Source: Arenibacter palladensis (GTDB taxonomy: Bacteria > Bacteroidota > Bacteroidia > Flavobacteriales > Flavobacteriaceae). Taken from it: a stretch of DNA of 64,000 bases. Position numbers and translations under genes: made by a program. Shown in pieces: positions 42,702-51,922 of this stretch. The notes beneath the pieces are model-generated. The model was not told where the DNA came from. It saw only the letters and a list, made by a program, of their open reading frames with translations, and ran no database searches. The number at the start of each line of letters is the position of its first letter. Within the stretch, counting starts at the first letter, position 1. The stretch covers positions 809,795 to 873,794 of the forward strand of contig NZ_FQUX01000002.1 of NCBI RefSeq assembly GCF_900129275.1. The letters are read 5' to 3'.

Positions 42702-43568
42702 ATGAACAACGAGCAGTCGGCCATAAGGACCACTTATTTTAGCATAGCTGGAAATATTGTTTTGGCCGTAATCAAAGGTTTGGCGGGTATTTTCGGCAAT
42801 TCTTACGCTTTAATTGCAGATGCCATTGAATCCACAACCGATATTTTTTCTTCCCTTTTGGTATTGTTCGGACTTAAATATGCCAAAAGACCGGCAGACG
42901 AAAATCACCCTTACGGACATGGCAAGATTGAACCCCTGATTACTTTTTTGGTAGTAGGGTTTTTAATTACCTCGGCTACGATCATAGCCTATGAAAGCAT
43001 AATGAACATTTTGACTCCGCATAAAACACCCAAATCCTGGACACTGTTGGTCTTGGGCACTATTATTCTTTGGAAGGAGATTTCATATAGGGTAGTTCTC
43101 AAAAAAAGTATCCAGACCAACAGTTCTTCCCTAAAGGCAGATGCGTGGCACCATAGAAGCGATGCCATCACCTCCGTTATGGCATTCATAGGAATTTCCA
43201 TTGCCTTGATCTTTGGCAAGGGTTATGAAACAGCCGATGATTGGGCAGCTTTGGCGGCCTCACTTTTTATTTTTTACAATGGATATCTAATCTTTAGACC
43301 TGCCCTTGGGGAGATCATGGACGAACATCTTTATGATGACCTCATAGATGAAATTCGCGAAGTTTCCTCAACCGTTGATGGTATATTGGGAACCGAAAAA
43401 TGTTTTATCCGAAAGGCGGGCACAAAGTATCATATAGACCTGCATGCCCAGGTAGATGGCAGCATTAGTGTTAAAGAAGGGCATGACCTCTCCCATAAAC
43501 TCAAAGATAGGCTACATAGGGATATACCCAACATTGGACATGTATTGATTCATATAGAACCAAAATAA
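42702..43568 (+). CDS. Cation diffusion facilitator family transporter
   Basis: 288 aa, about six membrane helices and a short cytoplasmic domain. The transport-site motifs are ALIADAIESTTD (first Asp) and KADAWHHRSDAITS (HxxxD). The cytoplasmic end carries histidines (YHIDLHAQVDG). It exports Zn2+, Fe2+ or a similar divalent cation. Monocistronic. Confidence 0.93.
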   Translation: MNNEQSAIRTTYFSIAGNIVLAVIKGLAGIFGNSYALIADAIESTTDIFSSLLVLFGLKYAKRPADENHPYGHGKIEPLITFLVVGFLITSATIIAYESIMNILTPHKTPKSWTLLVLGTIILWKEISYRVVLKKSIQTNSSSLKADAWHHRSDAITSVMAFIGISIALIFGKGYETADDWAALAASLFIFYNGYLIFRPALGEIMDEHLYDDLIDEIREVSSTVDGILGTEKCFIRKAGTKYHIDLHAQVDGSISVKEGHDLSHKLKDRLHRDIPNIGHVLIHIEPK

Positions 43569-43666
43569 TTGAGTAGGGCGGGTTTTTAAAAGGACCACAT
43601 ACAGAAATTAACAATTGTTGTCCAAAACTGTTAACTATTCTAATTAAAAATTACACATTAAAACCG

Positions 43667-43674
43667 TAAATTTG
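43667..43674 (+). promoter_or_regulatory. -7 box of purL
   Basis: TAAATTTG, exact TAnnTTTG, 33 bp before ATG 43707. Confidence 0.5.
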
Positions 43675-43706
43675 CACCTTTCTCAACCTTACAATTTACA
43701 TATTAG

Positions 43707-46700
43707 ATGATTCATTTCTTCGGAGACCTTAGCACTAAGATATTTGCGGTTCAAACCAAAAACGACCTTACCCAGGAAGATAGCGTAAAACTTACGTGGT
43801 TGTTCGGCAACCAACCTAAGTTGAACGCGGCGTCATTGGACGCCTTTTTTGTTGGTCCTAGGGCAGCAATGATTACCCCGTGGAGCACCAATGCCACGGA
43901 GATAACCCAAAATATGGGAATTTCAGGTATTATTAGAATTGAGGAATTTACCGCAGTGGACCAAGATGAAAAAGGGTACGATCCCATGCTTTCCCAAAAA
44001 TATAGTGGCCTTTCGCAGGATATTTTTAAGGTTGATATAATGCCCGAACCTATTTTGGAGATAGTGGATATTGCCAAATATAATGAACAGGAGGGATTGG
44101 CCCTGAGCGATGAAGAAGTTGCATACCTTAAACATGTCTCAGAAAAAATTGGTCGCAAACTTACAGATTCTGAAGTATTTGGCTTTAGTCAGGTGAATTC
44201 TGAGCACTGTAGGCATAAAATTTTTAACGGGACCTTTGTCATCGACGGAGTTGAAAAACCATCATCGCTTTTTAAGCTTATTAAAAAAACATCCCAGGAA
44301 CATCCAGGGGATATCGTCTCCGCCTATAAGGATAATGTGGCCTTTCTTAAAGGGCCAAAAGTGGTGCAGTTTGCCCCAAAAAGTGCTGACAAGCCAGATT
44401 TCTATCAGGAAAAACCTTTTGAATCGGTTATTTCCTTGAAGGCAGAAACCCATAACTTCCCAACCACAGTAGAGCCTTTTAATGGTGCAGCCACTGGGGC
44501 CGGTGGAGAAATTAGGGACCGTTTGGCTGGGGGAAAAGGTTCCTTGCCCTTGGCAGGAACCGCGGTGTATATGACCGCCTATTCCCGCTTGGAGGAAAAT
44601 AGACCTTGGGAAAAAGGAATGCCCGAAAGGCAATGGTTGTACCAAACCCCAATGGATATTTTAATAAAGGCTTCCAACGGAGCATCCGATTTTGGAAACA
44701 AATTTGGGCAACCTTTAATAGCCGGATCCGTACTTACTTTCGAACATGATGAAGCCAATGAAAATTCTGCAACGGACCAGGCTAGGAAATTAGGATATGA
44801 CAAGGTAATAATGCAGGCGGGAGGCATTGGTTATGGAAAGGCCGAACAAGCCATAAAGGATCTGCCCAAAACAGGCGACAAAATCGTTATACTTGGTGGT
44901 GACAACTACCGTATTGGTATGGGCGGGGCGGCCGTATCCAGTGCGGATACCGGAGAATTTGGAGCAACTATAGAATTGAATGCCATTCAGCGTTCCAACC
45001 CTGAAATGCAAAAAAGGGCAGCGAACGCCATAAGAGGTATGGTAGAAAGCGACCATAACCCAATTGTTTCCATACACGATCATGGAGCGGGCGGACATTT
45101 AAATTGTCTCTCCGAATTGGTCGAGGATACGGGGGGATTGATAGATATGGACAAACTGCCCATTGGAGACCCAACCCTATCGGCTAAAGAAACCATAGGG
45201 AACGAATCCCAAGAACGTATGGGATTGGTCATAGGAAAAAAGGATGTCGACATGCTGCACCGAATTGCAGATAGGGAACGATCGCCCATGTATGAGGTTG
45301 GTGATGTTACTGGAGACAACCGTTTTACCTTTAAATCTGCCACAACGGGAGAAAGTCCGATGGACATGGAACTTTCCGATATGTTCGGGAGTTCCCCTAA
45401 AACCGTAATGAACGATTCCACAATAAAAAGAAAATATTCGGCCCCGTCATATTCCTTGGAACACTTCCATGATTATTTGGACCAAGTGCTGCAATTGGAA
45501 GCTGTAGCCGCCAAAGATTGGCTTACCAACAAGGTAGACCGCTGTGTTGGAGGCAAGGTTGCCAAACAGCAATGTGCCGGTCCGTTACAGTTACCCTTGA
45601 ACAATTGTGGCGTTATGGCGTTGGATTATAAAGGAAAGGAAGGAATTGCCACCTCTATTGGCCACTCCCCTATTTCAGGATTAATAGACCCCACTGCTGG
45701 AAGTAAAAATAGTATTGCGGAAGCATTGACCAATATAGTCTGGGCACCTTTAAAAGACGGTTTGGACTCGGTTTCACTTTCAGCCAACTGGATGTGGCCC
45801 TGTAAAAATCCCGGGGAGGACGCAAGGCTATATGAAGCTGTGCAGGCCATTTCGGATTTTGCCATCGGCCTGGGTATCAATGTCCCTACTGGAAAAGACT
45901 CCCTGTCCATGAAACAACGTTACAAGGACGCTGAAGTTATAGCCCCTGGAACCGTAATCATTTCCGCTGCCGGAAACTGTACCGATATTACCAAGGTAGT
46001 GGAACCGGTCTTACAAAAAAATGGCGGGGATATATATTACATCAATTTATCCCAGGACTCCTATAAATTAGGCGGATCCTCCTTTGCCCAAATTTTGAAT
46101 ACCATTGGTGACGAAGCGCCTACTATAAACAATACCGATAATTTTAAGAACGTATTCAATACGCTACAAGGTTTGATATTAGACGGACAAATTCTTGCCG
46201 GACACGATGTAGCTTCAGGTGGATTGATTACCACACTTTTAGAACTTTGTTTTGCCGACCTGGATTTGGGTGCCATATTGGATTTAACCGCCATAGGTGA
46301 ATCCGATACCATTAAATTATTGTTTTCAGAAAATGCAGGAATTGTTTTTCAAGCCAAGGACAACAGTGCAGAAAAGGTGTTGGCCAATGCCGGAATTGAA
46401 CATTTCAAAATTGGATCGGTGAGCACAAAAGCTACCCTGACCATTAAGAATCAAGGTATGGAAATGGGACTGAACATTAATTCCCTTCGGGATACATGGT
46501 TTAAAACTTCCTACCTTCTTGATAAAAAACAAACGGCCAACAACCTGGCCCAGGAAAGGTACAGTAATTATAAAAACCAACCCTTATCCTATACATTCCC
46601 TGCCCATTTTGATGGCAAGCTGCCAAGTAAGGCAACTTCCCGTCCAAAAGCGGCCATCCTACGTGAAAAAGGCAGTAACTCGGAACGTGAAATGGCCAAT

Positions 46701-47393
46701 GCCATGTACCTGGCCGGTTTTGATGTAAAGGATGTACATATGACCGATCTTATATCTGGCAGGGAGACCTTGGAAGATATTCAATTTATTGGTGCAGTAG
46801 GCGGATTCTCAAACTCAGATGTATTGGGAAGTGCCAAAGGTTGGGCAGGCGCCTTTAAATACAACGAAAAAGCCAATAAGGCATTAAAGAATTTCTTTGC
46901 CAGACCGGATACCCTATCCATAGGTATTTGTAACGGTTGTCAATTATTTATGGAATTGGAATTGATTAATCCAGAGCACTCTGAACACGGAAAAATGACC
47001 TTTAATGATTCCCATAAACACGAAAGCGGATTTACTTCCGTGGTTGTTCAAAAGAACAATTCCATTATGCTTTCAAGTTTGGAAGGAGCCAATTTAGGGG
47101 TATGGATATCCCATGGTGAAGGAAAATTTATATTGCCCTTGGCCAAGGAAAATTATAATATAGTAGCCAATTACGGTTATGAAGGTTATCCTGCAAACCC
47201 TAATGGCAGCGATTTTAATACAGCTATGCTATGTGACACCTCTGGCCGACATCTGGTGACAATGCCCCATATTGAACGTTCCATTTTCCAATGGAACTGG
47301 GCACATTATCCTGAAGGAAGAAAAGATGAGGTTTCACCATGGTTGGAGGCATTTGTCAATGCCAGGAAATGGCTGGAAATTAATAATGGATAA
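43707..47393 (+). CDS. purL: Phosphoribosylformylglycinamidine synthase (single-chain PurL)
   Basis: 1228 aa, the large single-chain FGAM synthase: FGAR plus glutamine and ATP to FGAM in purine synthesis. Order: N-terminal PurS-like region, linker, two AIRS-like synthase halves (for example SLKAETHNFPTTVEPF and HDHGAGGHLN), and a C-terminal class I glutaminase with Cys1075 in IGICNGCQLF and the His-x-Glu in MPHIERSIFQ. Monocistronic here except for the short GNAT gene that follows five bases later. Confidence 0.97.
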   Translation: MIHFFGDLSTKIFAVQTKNDLTQEDSVKLTWLFGNQPKLNAASLDAFFVGPRAAMITPWSTNATEITQNMGISGIIRIEEFTAVDQDEKGYDPMLSQKYSGLSQDIFKVDIMPEPILEIVDIAKYNEQEGLALSDEEVAYLKHVSEKIGRKLTDSEVFGFSQVNSEHCRHKIFNGTFVIDGVEKPSSLFKLIKKTSQEHPGDIVSAYKDNVAFLKGPKVVQFAPKSADKPDFYQEKPFESVISLKAETHNFPTTVEPFNGAATGAGGEIRDRLAGGKGSLPLAGTAVYMTAYSRLEENRPWEKGMPERQWLYQTPMDILIKASNGASDFGNKFGQPLIAGSVLTFEHDEANENSATDQARKLGYDKVIMQAGGIGYGKAEQAIKDLPKTGDKIVILGGDNYRIGMGGAAVSSADTGEFGATIELNAIQRSNPEMQKRAANAIRGMVESDHNPIVSIHDHGAGGHLNCLSELVEDTGGLIDMDKLPIGDPTLSAKETIGNESQERMGLVIGKKDVDMLHRIADRERSPMYEVGDVTGDNRFTFKSATTGESPMDMELSDMFGSSPKTVMNDSTIKRKYSAPSYSLEHFHDYLDQVLQLEAVAAKDWLTNKVDRCVGGKVAKQQCAGPLQLPLNNCGVMALDYKGKEGIATSIGHSPISGLIDPTAGSKNSIAEALTNIVWAPLKDGLDSVSLSANWMWPCKNPGEDARLYEAVQAISDFAIGLGINVPTGKDSLSMKQRYKDAEVIAPGTVIISAAGNCTDITKVVEPVLQKNGGDIYYINLSQDSYKLGGSSFAQILNTIGDEAPTINNTDNFKNVFNTLQGLILDGQILAGHDVASGGLITTLLELCFADLDLGAILDLTAIGESDTIKLLFSENAGIVFQAKDNSAEKVLANAGIEHFKIGSVSTKATLTIKNQGMEMGLNINSLRDTWFKTSYLLDKKQTANNLAQERYSNYKNQPLSYTFPAHFDGKLPSKATSRPKAAILREKGSNSEREMANAMYLAGFDVKDVHMTDLISGRETLEDIQFIGAVGGFSNSDVLGSAKGWAGAFKYNEKANKALKNFFARPDTLSIGICNGCQLFMELELINPEHSEHGKMTFNDSHKHESGFTSVVVQKNNSIMLSSLEGANLGVWISHGEGKFILPLAKENYNIVANYGYEGYPANPNGSDFNTAMLCDTSGRHLVTMPHIERSIFQWNWAHYPEGRKDEVSPWLEAFVNARKWLEINNG

Positions 47394-47398
47394 TCATC

Positions 47399-47851
47399 AT
47401 GGTTTATAGAAAAGCTACAAAGGAAGATCTGCCTGCAATAATAGAAATGATTGCCAATGATGCCTTGGGCCAGTTGCGGGAAAGGTTTGAGGACCCGCTT
47501 CCCGAGGAATATTATAGTGCCTTTGAAAGAATTAATACGGACAAAAATCAGGAATTGATCGTTATAGAGAATTCCCAGGGCGAAGTCGTAGCCACCTTTC
47601 AATTAAGCTTTCTCCAATACCTAACCTATTTAGGCGGCATACGCTGTCTTGTGGAAAACGTCCATGTACGGGAAGACCAAACGGGCAAGGGAATTGGCAA
47701 ACAAATGTTTCAATGGATTATTGAAAGGGCAAAGGAAAAAAACGTCCATTTGATACAGTTGACCTCCAACAAACTACGCCCCAATGCAATTCGTTTTTAT
47801 GAAGGCATTGGATTCAAGGCAACGCACGAAGGATTTAAGCTACACCTATAA
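47399..47851 (+). CDS. GNAT family N-acetyltransferase
   Basis: 150 aa GNAT fold. The acetyl-CoA loop VREDQTGKGIGKQMFQW and the late NAIRFYEGIGFKATHEGF are typical. It begins just after the purL stop, so the two may be cotranscribed. A 19-bp terminator hairpin follows. Substrate unknown. Confidence 0.9.
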   Translation: MVYRKATKEDLPAIIEMIANDALGQLRERFEDPLPEEYYSAFERINTDKNQELIVIENSQGEVVATFQLSFLQYLTYLGGIRCLVENVHVREDQTGKGIGKQMFQWIIERAKEKNVHLIQLTSNKLRPNAIRFYEGIGFKATHEGFKLHL

Positions 47852-47862
47852 TATCTCAAATT

Positions 47863-47905
47863 AAAATCCCTTGACTAAAAGTTGGACTTTTAGTCAAGGG
47901 ATTTT
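47863..47905. terminator. 19-bp-stem terminator
   Basis: A perfect 19-bp stem (47863-47881 pairing with 47887-47905) with a five-base loop, with A and T at its ends so it can act in both directions. It separates the purL-GNAT unit from the convergent GHL10 gene. Confidence 0.9.
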
Positions 47906-47950
47906 CAATAAAAAGATTCCTACTCCCCTAATGGAAGCTAATGAAATTGT

Positions 47951-49060
47951 TTATTTCTTGGAATAATCGGCATGGATTGCCTTATCAAAGGCCTCCCAGT
48001 GCTCAGGTTTCATTCTTTCGGGAGTAAAAAGACATATTCCGGCAGCTCCATTCTCCATGGAAGTCCTAATGGCCGTTTCTATTTCTGAAGGTAATAATCC
48101 GTGATTTTCAGGGTCATTTTCATTTGTTTTGTTCTCCGGGTTTGGACATATAAAAAGTCCACTAAAAATTGGCTTTTCACCATTAACGGAAGCCACTTCC
48201 TCCTTGGTTATTTCACCCACCCATTCAGGATCTTTTAAATAAAAATCATTATAGTTCATGGGATAAAAAGCGTCCAGATCCCATTTGTTCCATTCCTGCC
48301 TAACCATTTTCATAGCATTGCTAGGGCCTGGAAAAACTGCAGCATTTATCTTTTTACCTTTTTCATGGACCACCTTGGCCAAACGGTTTACGATATTGGT
48401 AATCAAATCATATCTAAACTGCTTCCACTCCTGAACTTTAGATGGGTCTTCCACCTCTTTGATGTCTATTCCTGATTGTTCTTTAAAATCAGCAACACAC
48501 TTATCACAATAGCAATAATCGGCTACGGGATATTCCTCGTTCATTACCAGTCCATACTTATCCCAAAGGCCTTCCGCCAATATTACATCCGGAAAACGGA
48601 TGTAATCCAAATGTATTCCGTCTACCTCTTCCACAGCGGCAATATTGCCATACAATTCGGACAAAAAGGTAAAAGAACCCTCCTTGTTGGGACAAAGAAA
48701 TTTATAATAGGAAACATATGCCGGTTTATCAAAAGCCGATTCGCCATTTCTATTGATAGCATAAAGATCCTTTGGCAATTTTGGATTGTCTCCCTGAACC
48801 ATTGTGGGTACCCAAGTATGGAATTCCATTCCTGCATCCTTCACCAATTTACCTACCCGCTTATACGTTTCCGGATTATGTCCGCCATTATACATTAGTC
48901 CATCAATCCCCTTTTCCTTATAGTTCTTAAAAGTTGCCATCAGTTCTTGATCGGTAGCCTCTCCAGGACCACCAGTCCATGCATAAACAGGGATTTTGGA
49001 TTTTTCGGCACAGGAAATCATGGTAAAAATAACTGCTGCCGTTACAAAAAGCTTTTTCAT
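47951..49060 (-). CDS. GHL10-like glycoside hydrolase lipoprotein
   Basis: 369 aa. The lipobox ends at Cys17 (FTMISC). The TIM-barrel signature VDGIHLDYIRFPDV is characteristic of the GHL10 (DUF187) family. A four-Cys region (DYCYCDKCVADF) may bind a metal or form disulphides. It probably acts on a polysaccharide or peptidoglycan-like glycan at the cell surface; substrate unknown, and no SusC/D or other CAZyme genes flank it. Confidence 0.85.
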   Translation of the reverse strand: MKKLFVTAAVIFTMISCAEKSKIPVYAWTGGPGEATDQELMATFKNYKEKGIDGLMYNGGHNPETYKRVGKLVKDAGMEFHTWVPTMVQGDNPKLPKDLYAINRNGESAFDKPAYVSYYKFLCPNKEGSFTFLSELYGNIAAVEEVDGIHLDYIRFPDVILAEGLWDKYGLVMNEEYPVADYCYCDKCVADFKEQSGIDIKEVEDPSKVQEWKQFRYDLITNIVNRLAKVVHEKGKKINAAVFPGPSNAMKMVRQEWNKWDLDAFYPMNYNDFYLKDPEWVGEITKEEVASVNGEKPIFSGLFICPNPENKTNENDPENHGLLPSEIETAIRTSMENGAAGICLFTPERMKPEHWEAFDKAIHADYSKK

Positions 49061-49547
49061 TGGTTTAGTTTAATTGTTAGTAATTGTTACAAATAAAATT
49101 AAGCACCAAAAACATTTCTGTTGATTTTAAAAGGTTGAAACGTATATTTTGGAAAATGGTGCATTAAAGATTGAACTTAATCATTTTGTAGTTTATAAGC
49201 TATAAATCTTAGCTAAGTAACCTCAGAATTAATACAAACAACATTATTATACCCCATAATTAATTCTACTTGGAAACACTTTAATAAGGGCAGGTATTTA
49301 CCAAAATTCATGGAACCTTATTCAAAAATGAACAAAAATCACACATAAATTTAAGCCCTCCAAGATCAAAATACTAATTTAAAACACCTCAATTACAACT
49401 CATCAGCCCGTATAAACAAAGCCAATGAAGTACATATATTAGTAGTTAAAATGAAGACTCCATAATTTTTTTACATTTTTTATACGAATGTGATTTTAAA
49501 ATACCGTTCCCTTTTCTTAATTTGCGATTACGAACAGTAAATTAAAT
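49061..49547. other. Long intergenic, nothing firm
   Basis: 487 bp of AT-rich sequence between divergent GHL10 and fadD-like genes. A near-consensus CAAATAAA (minus strand TTTATTTG) lies just upstream of GHL10, and TTAATTTG lies before fadD. No gene, repeat or clear palindrome seen. Confidence 0.5.
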
Positions 49548-51320
49548 ATGCAAGAAATCACCCGCCTTTTTGACTTTCCTTACTATCAATTAGAGAAATT
49601 CAATTTAAAAGAATCACTAGTAACAAAGTATAACGGAGAATGGGTTGCAACATCTACCCAGGAATATATTGACAAGGCAAATGCTATAAGCAGGGCTTTG
49701 TTGCGACTTGGAGTAAAACCTAATGACAAGATTGCCCTTATTTCCATGGCCAACAGAACGGAATGGAACATAATGGATATTGGAATACTTCAGTTAGGTG
49801 CCCAAAATGTGCCTATTTACCCTACTATATCCGAAGAAGATTATGAATATGTTCTAAACCATTCAGAGGCCAAATATGTATTTGTGTCCTGTACGGAAGT
49901 TTTTGACAAGGTTAATGCGGTAAAAGCAAATACCCCACATTTAAAGGACGTATACTCTTTTGATGTACTGGAAAACTGTAAAAACTGGAGCGAAATCTTG
50001 GAAATGGGTGCGGATACCTCCAACCAAAATGAGGTGGAAAGACTCAAAAATAAGGTTAAGCCGGATGATTTGGCGACCTTGATTTACACGTCCGGGACCA
50101 CTGGTAGACCAAAAGGGGTTATGCTCACCCACCACAATGTGGTTTGCAATGCCATAGAAAGCTCTAAACGCTTGCCCATAGATTATGGCAATATCTCATG
50201 TTTAAGCTTTTTGCCCGTATGCCATATCTATGAAAGAATGATGATGTACCTCTACCAATACGCTGGTGTCACCATCTATTTTGCAGAGTCTATGGATAAA
50301 ATAAGTGACAATCTAAAAGAATGTGCTCCGCATGTAATGACCGCCGTCCCCAGGCTATTGGAAAAAGTGTACGATAAGATCATTGCCAAGGGAACCGAAC
50401 TTACCGGCATAAAAAAGAAATTATTTTTCTGGGCCGTTGAAGTTGGCCTGCAATACGAACCATATGGACAAAATGGTTGGTGGTACGAAAGGAAATTGGC
50501 CCTAGCCAGAAAATTGATATTCAGTAAGTGGAAAGCAGGTCTGGGAGGAAATCTTTCATTAATAGCATCTGGTAGTGCGGCTTTACAACCTCGCTTGGCC
50601 CGTATTTTCAATGCTGCCGAATTTGGGGTCATGGAGGGTTATGGCCTTACGGAAACTTCCCCGGTTGTTTCGGTCAACGATATGAGGAACGGTGGATTTA
50701 GAATTGGCACCGTGGGTAAACTTTTAGATCACACCGAAGTGAAAATTGCCGAAGACGGCGAAATATGTGTAAAGGGACCACAGGTAATGCTAGGCTATTA
50801 CAAGGATCCCGAAAAAACAGCTGAAGTCATTAAGGATGGATATTTTCATACAGGCGATATTGGAGAGATAGATGCCGACGGATTTCTTAAGATTACCGAT
50901 AGAAAGAAAGAGATGTTCAAAACCTCTGGAGGTAAATATGTTGCGCCCCAACTTTTGGAAAACCGCTTTAAACAATCCAGATTCATCGAGCAAATAATGG
51001 TAATAGGTGAAGGGGAAAAAATGCCAGCAGCTTTGATACAACCAGATTTCGAATTTTTACGCAATTGGGCCAAAATACACAATATAGAGGTTGGCGACAA
51101 TAAAAAAATGGTCCAAAATAAAGAAGTAATTGCAAGGTTCCAAGAGGAAGTGGATGCTGCCAATGAAAGTTTTGCCAAATGGGAAAAAGTAAAGCAATTT
51201 AGACTTACCCCGGATATTTGGAGTATAGATGAAGGGCACCTTACCCCTACCATGAAGCTAAAACGAAAAATAGTCAAAGAGAAGTATCTAGATCTTTATA
51301 ATGACATATACGGGCATTGA
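49548..51320 (+). CDS. Long-chain acyl-CoA synthetase
   Basis: 590 aa AMP-forming ligase. The P-loop is LIYTSGTTGRPKGVMLTHHN, the adenine site is EGYGLTETSPVVS, and the hinge and motif GDIGEIDADGFLKITDRK, followed by KTSGGKYVAP, complete the set. It activates fatty acids with ATP and CoA and feeds the beta-oxidation genes just downstream. A terminator separates it from the marR promoter. Confidence 0.95.
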   Translation: MQEITRLFDFPYYQLEKFNLKESLVTKYNGEWVATSTQEYIDKANAISRALLRLGVKPNDKIALISMANRTEWNIMDIGILQLGAQNVPIYPTISEEDYEYVLNHSEAKYVFVSCTEVFDKVNAVKANTPHLKDVYSFDVLENCKNWSEILEMGADTSNQNEVERLKNKVKPDDLATLIYTSGTTGRPKGVMLTHHNVVCNAIESSKRLPIDYGNISCLSFLPVCHIYERMMMYLYQYAGVTIYFAESMDKISDNLKECAPHVMTAVPRLLEKVYDKIIAKGTELTGIKKKLFFWAVEVGLQYEPYGQNGWWYERKLALARKLIFSKWKAGLGGNLSLIASGSAALQPRLARIFNAAEFGVMEGYGLTETSPVVSVNDMRNGGFRIGTVGKLLDHTEVKIAEDGEICVKGPQVMLGYYKDPEKTAEVIKDGYFHTGDIGEIDADGFLKITDRKKEMFKTSGGKYVAPQLLENRFKQSRFIEQIMVIGEGEKMPAALIQPDFEFLRNWAKIHNIEVGDNKKMVQNKEVIARFQEEVDAANESFAKWEKVKQFRLTPDIWSIDEGHLTPTMKLKRKIVKEKYLDLYNDIYGH

Positions 51321-51342
51321 GGATTGTCCAATACTAAATCGT

Positions 51343-51376
51343 AAACAGCTTCTTTAACCGGAAGCTGTTTTATTTT
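51343..51376 (+). terminator. Terminator after the fadD-like gene
   Basis: AAACAGCTTC pairs with GAAGCTGTTT (51361-51370) around an eight-base loop, with T-rich sequence after. Confidence 0.8.
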
Positions 51377-51398
51377 ATGGGGACCCCTATTTTTTTTT

Positions 51399-51426
51399 AA
51401 ATATATTATGCATGCATAATATATTT
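51399..51426. promoter_or_regulatory. 28-bp perfect palindrome, probable MarR operator
   Basis: The 14-base arms are exact reverse complements with no spacer; the core reads ATTATGCATGCATAAT. It ends three bases before the -7 box of the MarR gene, covering the -33 to -7 spacer. Binding would block RNA polymerase, giving autorepression of the fad operon. Confidence 0.7.
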
Positions 51427-51429
51427 TCC

Positions 51430-51437
51430 TATCTTTG
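51430..51437 (+). promoter_or_regulatory. -7 box of the MarR/fad operon
   Basis: TATCTTTG, exact TAnnTTTG. Transcription would start near 51443, about 14 nt before ATG 51457. Confidence 0.6.
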
Positions 51438-51456
51438 GAAGAACCAACAAAACAAC

Positions 51457-51888
51457 ATGCAAGACATAACGATAGATTACGCGCTCCGGGCAACTTGGCA
51501 AGCGGTAACAAAGATGTATAACGAGGAGGCGAGGAAATTCAATAGTACCATGGCCGTAGGTTTTACCTTGTTAAGTATAGACCCAAAAACTGGAACGCCA
51601 TCTACCGCCCTTGGCCCAAAAATGGGTATGGAGGCCACAAGTCTCTCGCGAATATTGAAAAGTATGGAGGAAAAGGGACTCATTGAACGTAGGCCCAACC
51701 CCAATGATGGTAGGGGTGTACTTATCCACCTCACGGCATTTGGACTGGAAAAGAGGAAGGATTCAAAAGACGTTGTACTTCGTTTTAATGATGTGGTCAA
51801 GGCACATGTGCCCACAGAAAAATTGAATACCTTTTTTGAGGTAACGGAGATCATTAACAAATTGATTACAGAAAAGAAAATTTATTAA
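51457..51888 (+). CDS. MarR family transcriptional regulator of the fad operon
   Basis: 143 aa from ATG 51457 (MQDITIDYALRATWQAV); a start at 51412 lies inside the palindrome and is rejected. The winged helix contains LGPKMGMEATSLSRILK and the wing RRPNPNDGRGVLIHLT. First gene of the operon with fadN, fadA and fadE types. It probably represses the operon and is released by acyl-CoA or another fatty-acid-derived ligand; this is inferred from position and operator. Confidence 0.9.
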   Translation: MQDITIDYALRATWQAVTKMYNEEARKFNSTMAVGFTLLSIDPKTGTPSTALGPKMGMEATSLSRILKSMEEKGLIERRPNPNDGRGVLIHLTAFGLEKRKDSKDVVLRFNDVVKAHVPTEKLNTFFEVTEIINKLITEKKIY

Positions 51889-51922
51889 GAAAGTTAAAAA
51901 ACTAGTTAACACCTTTTTATTG

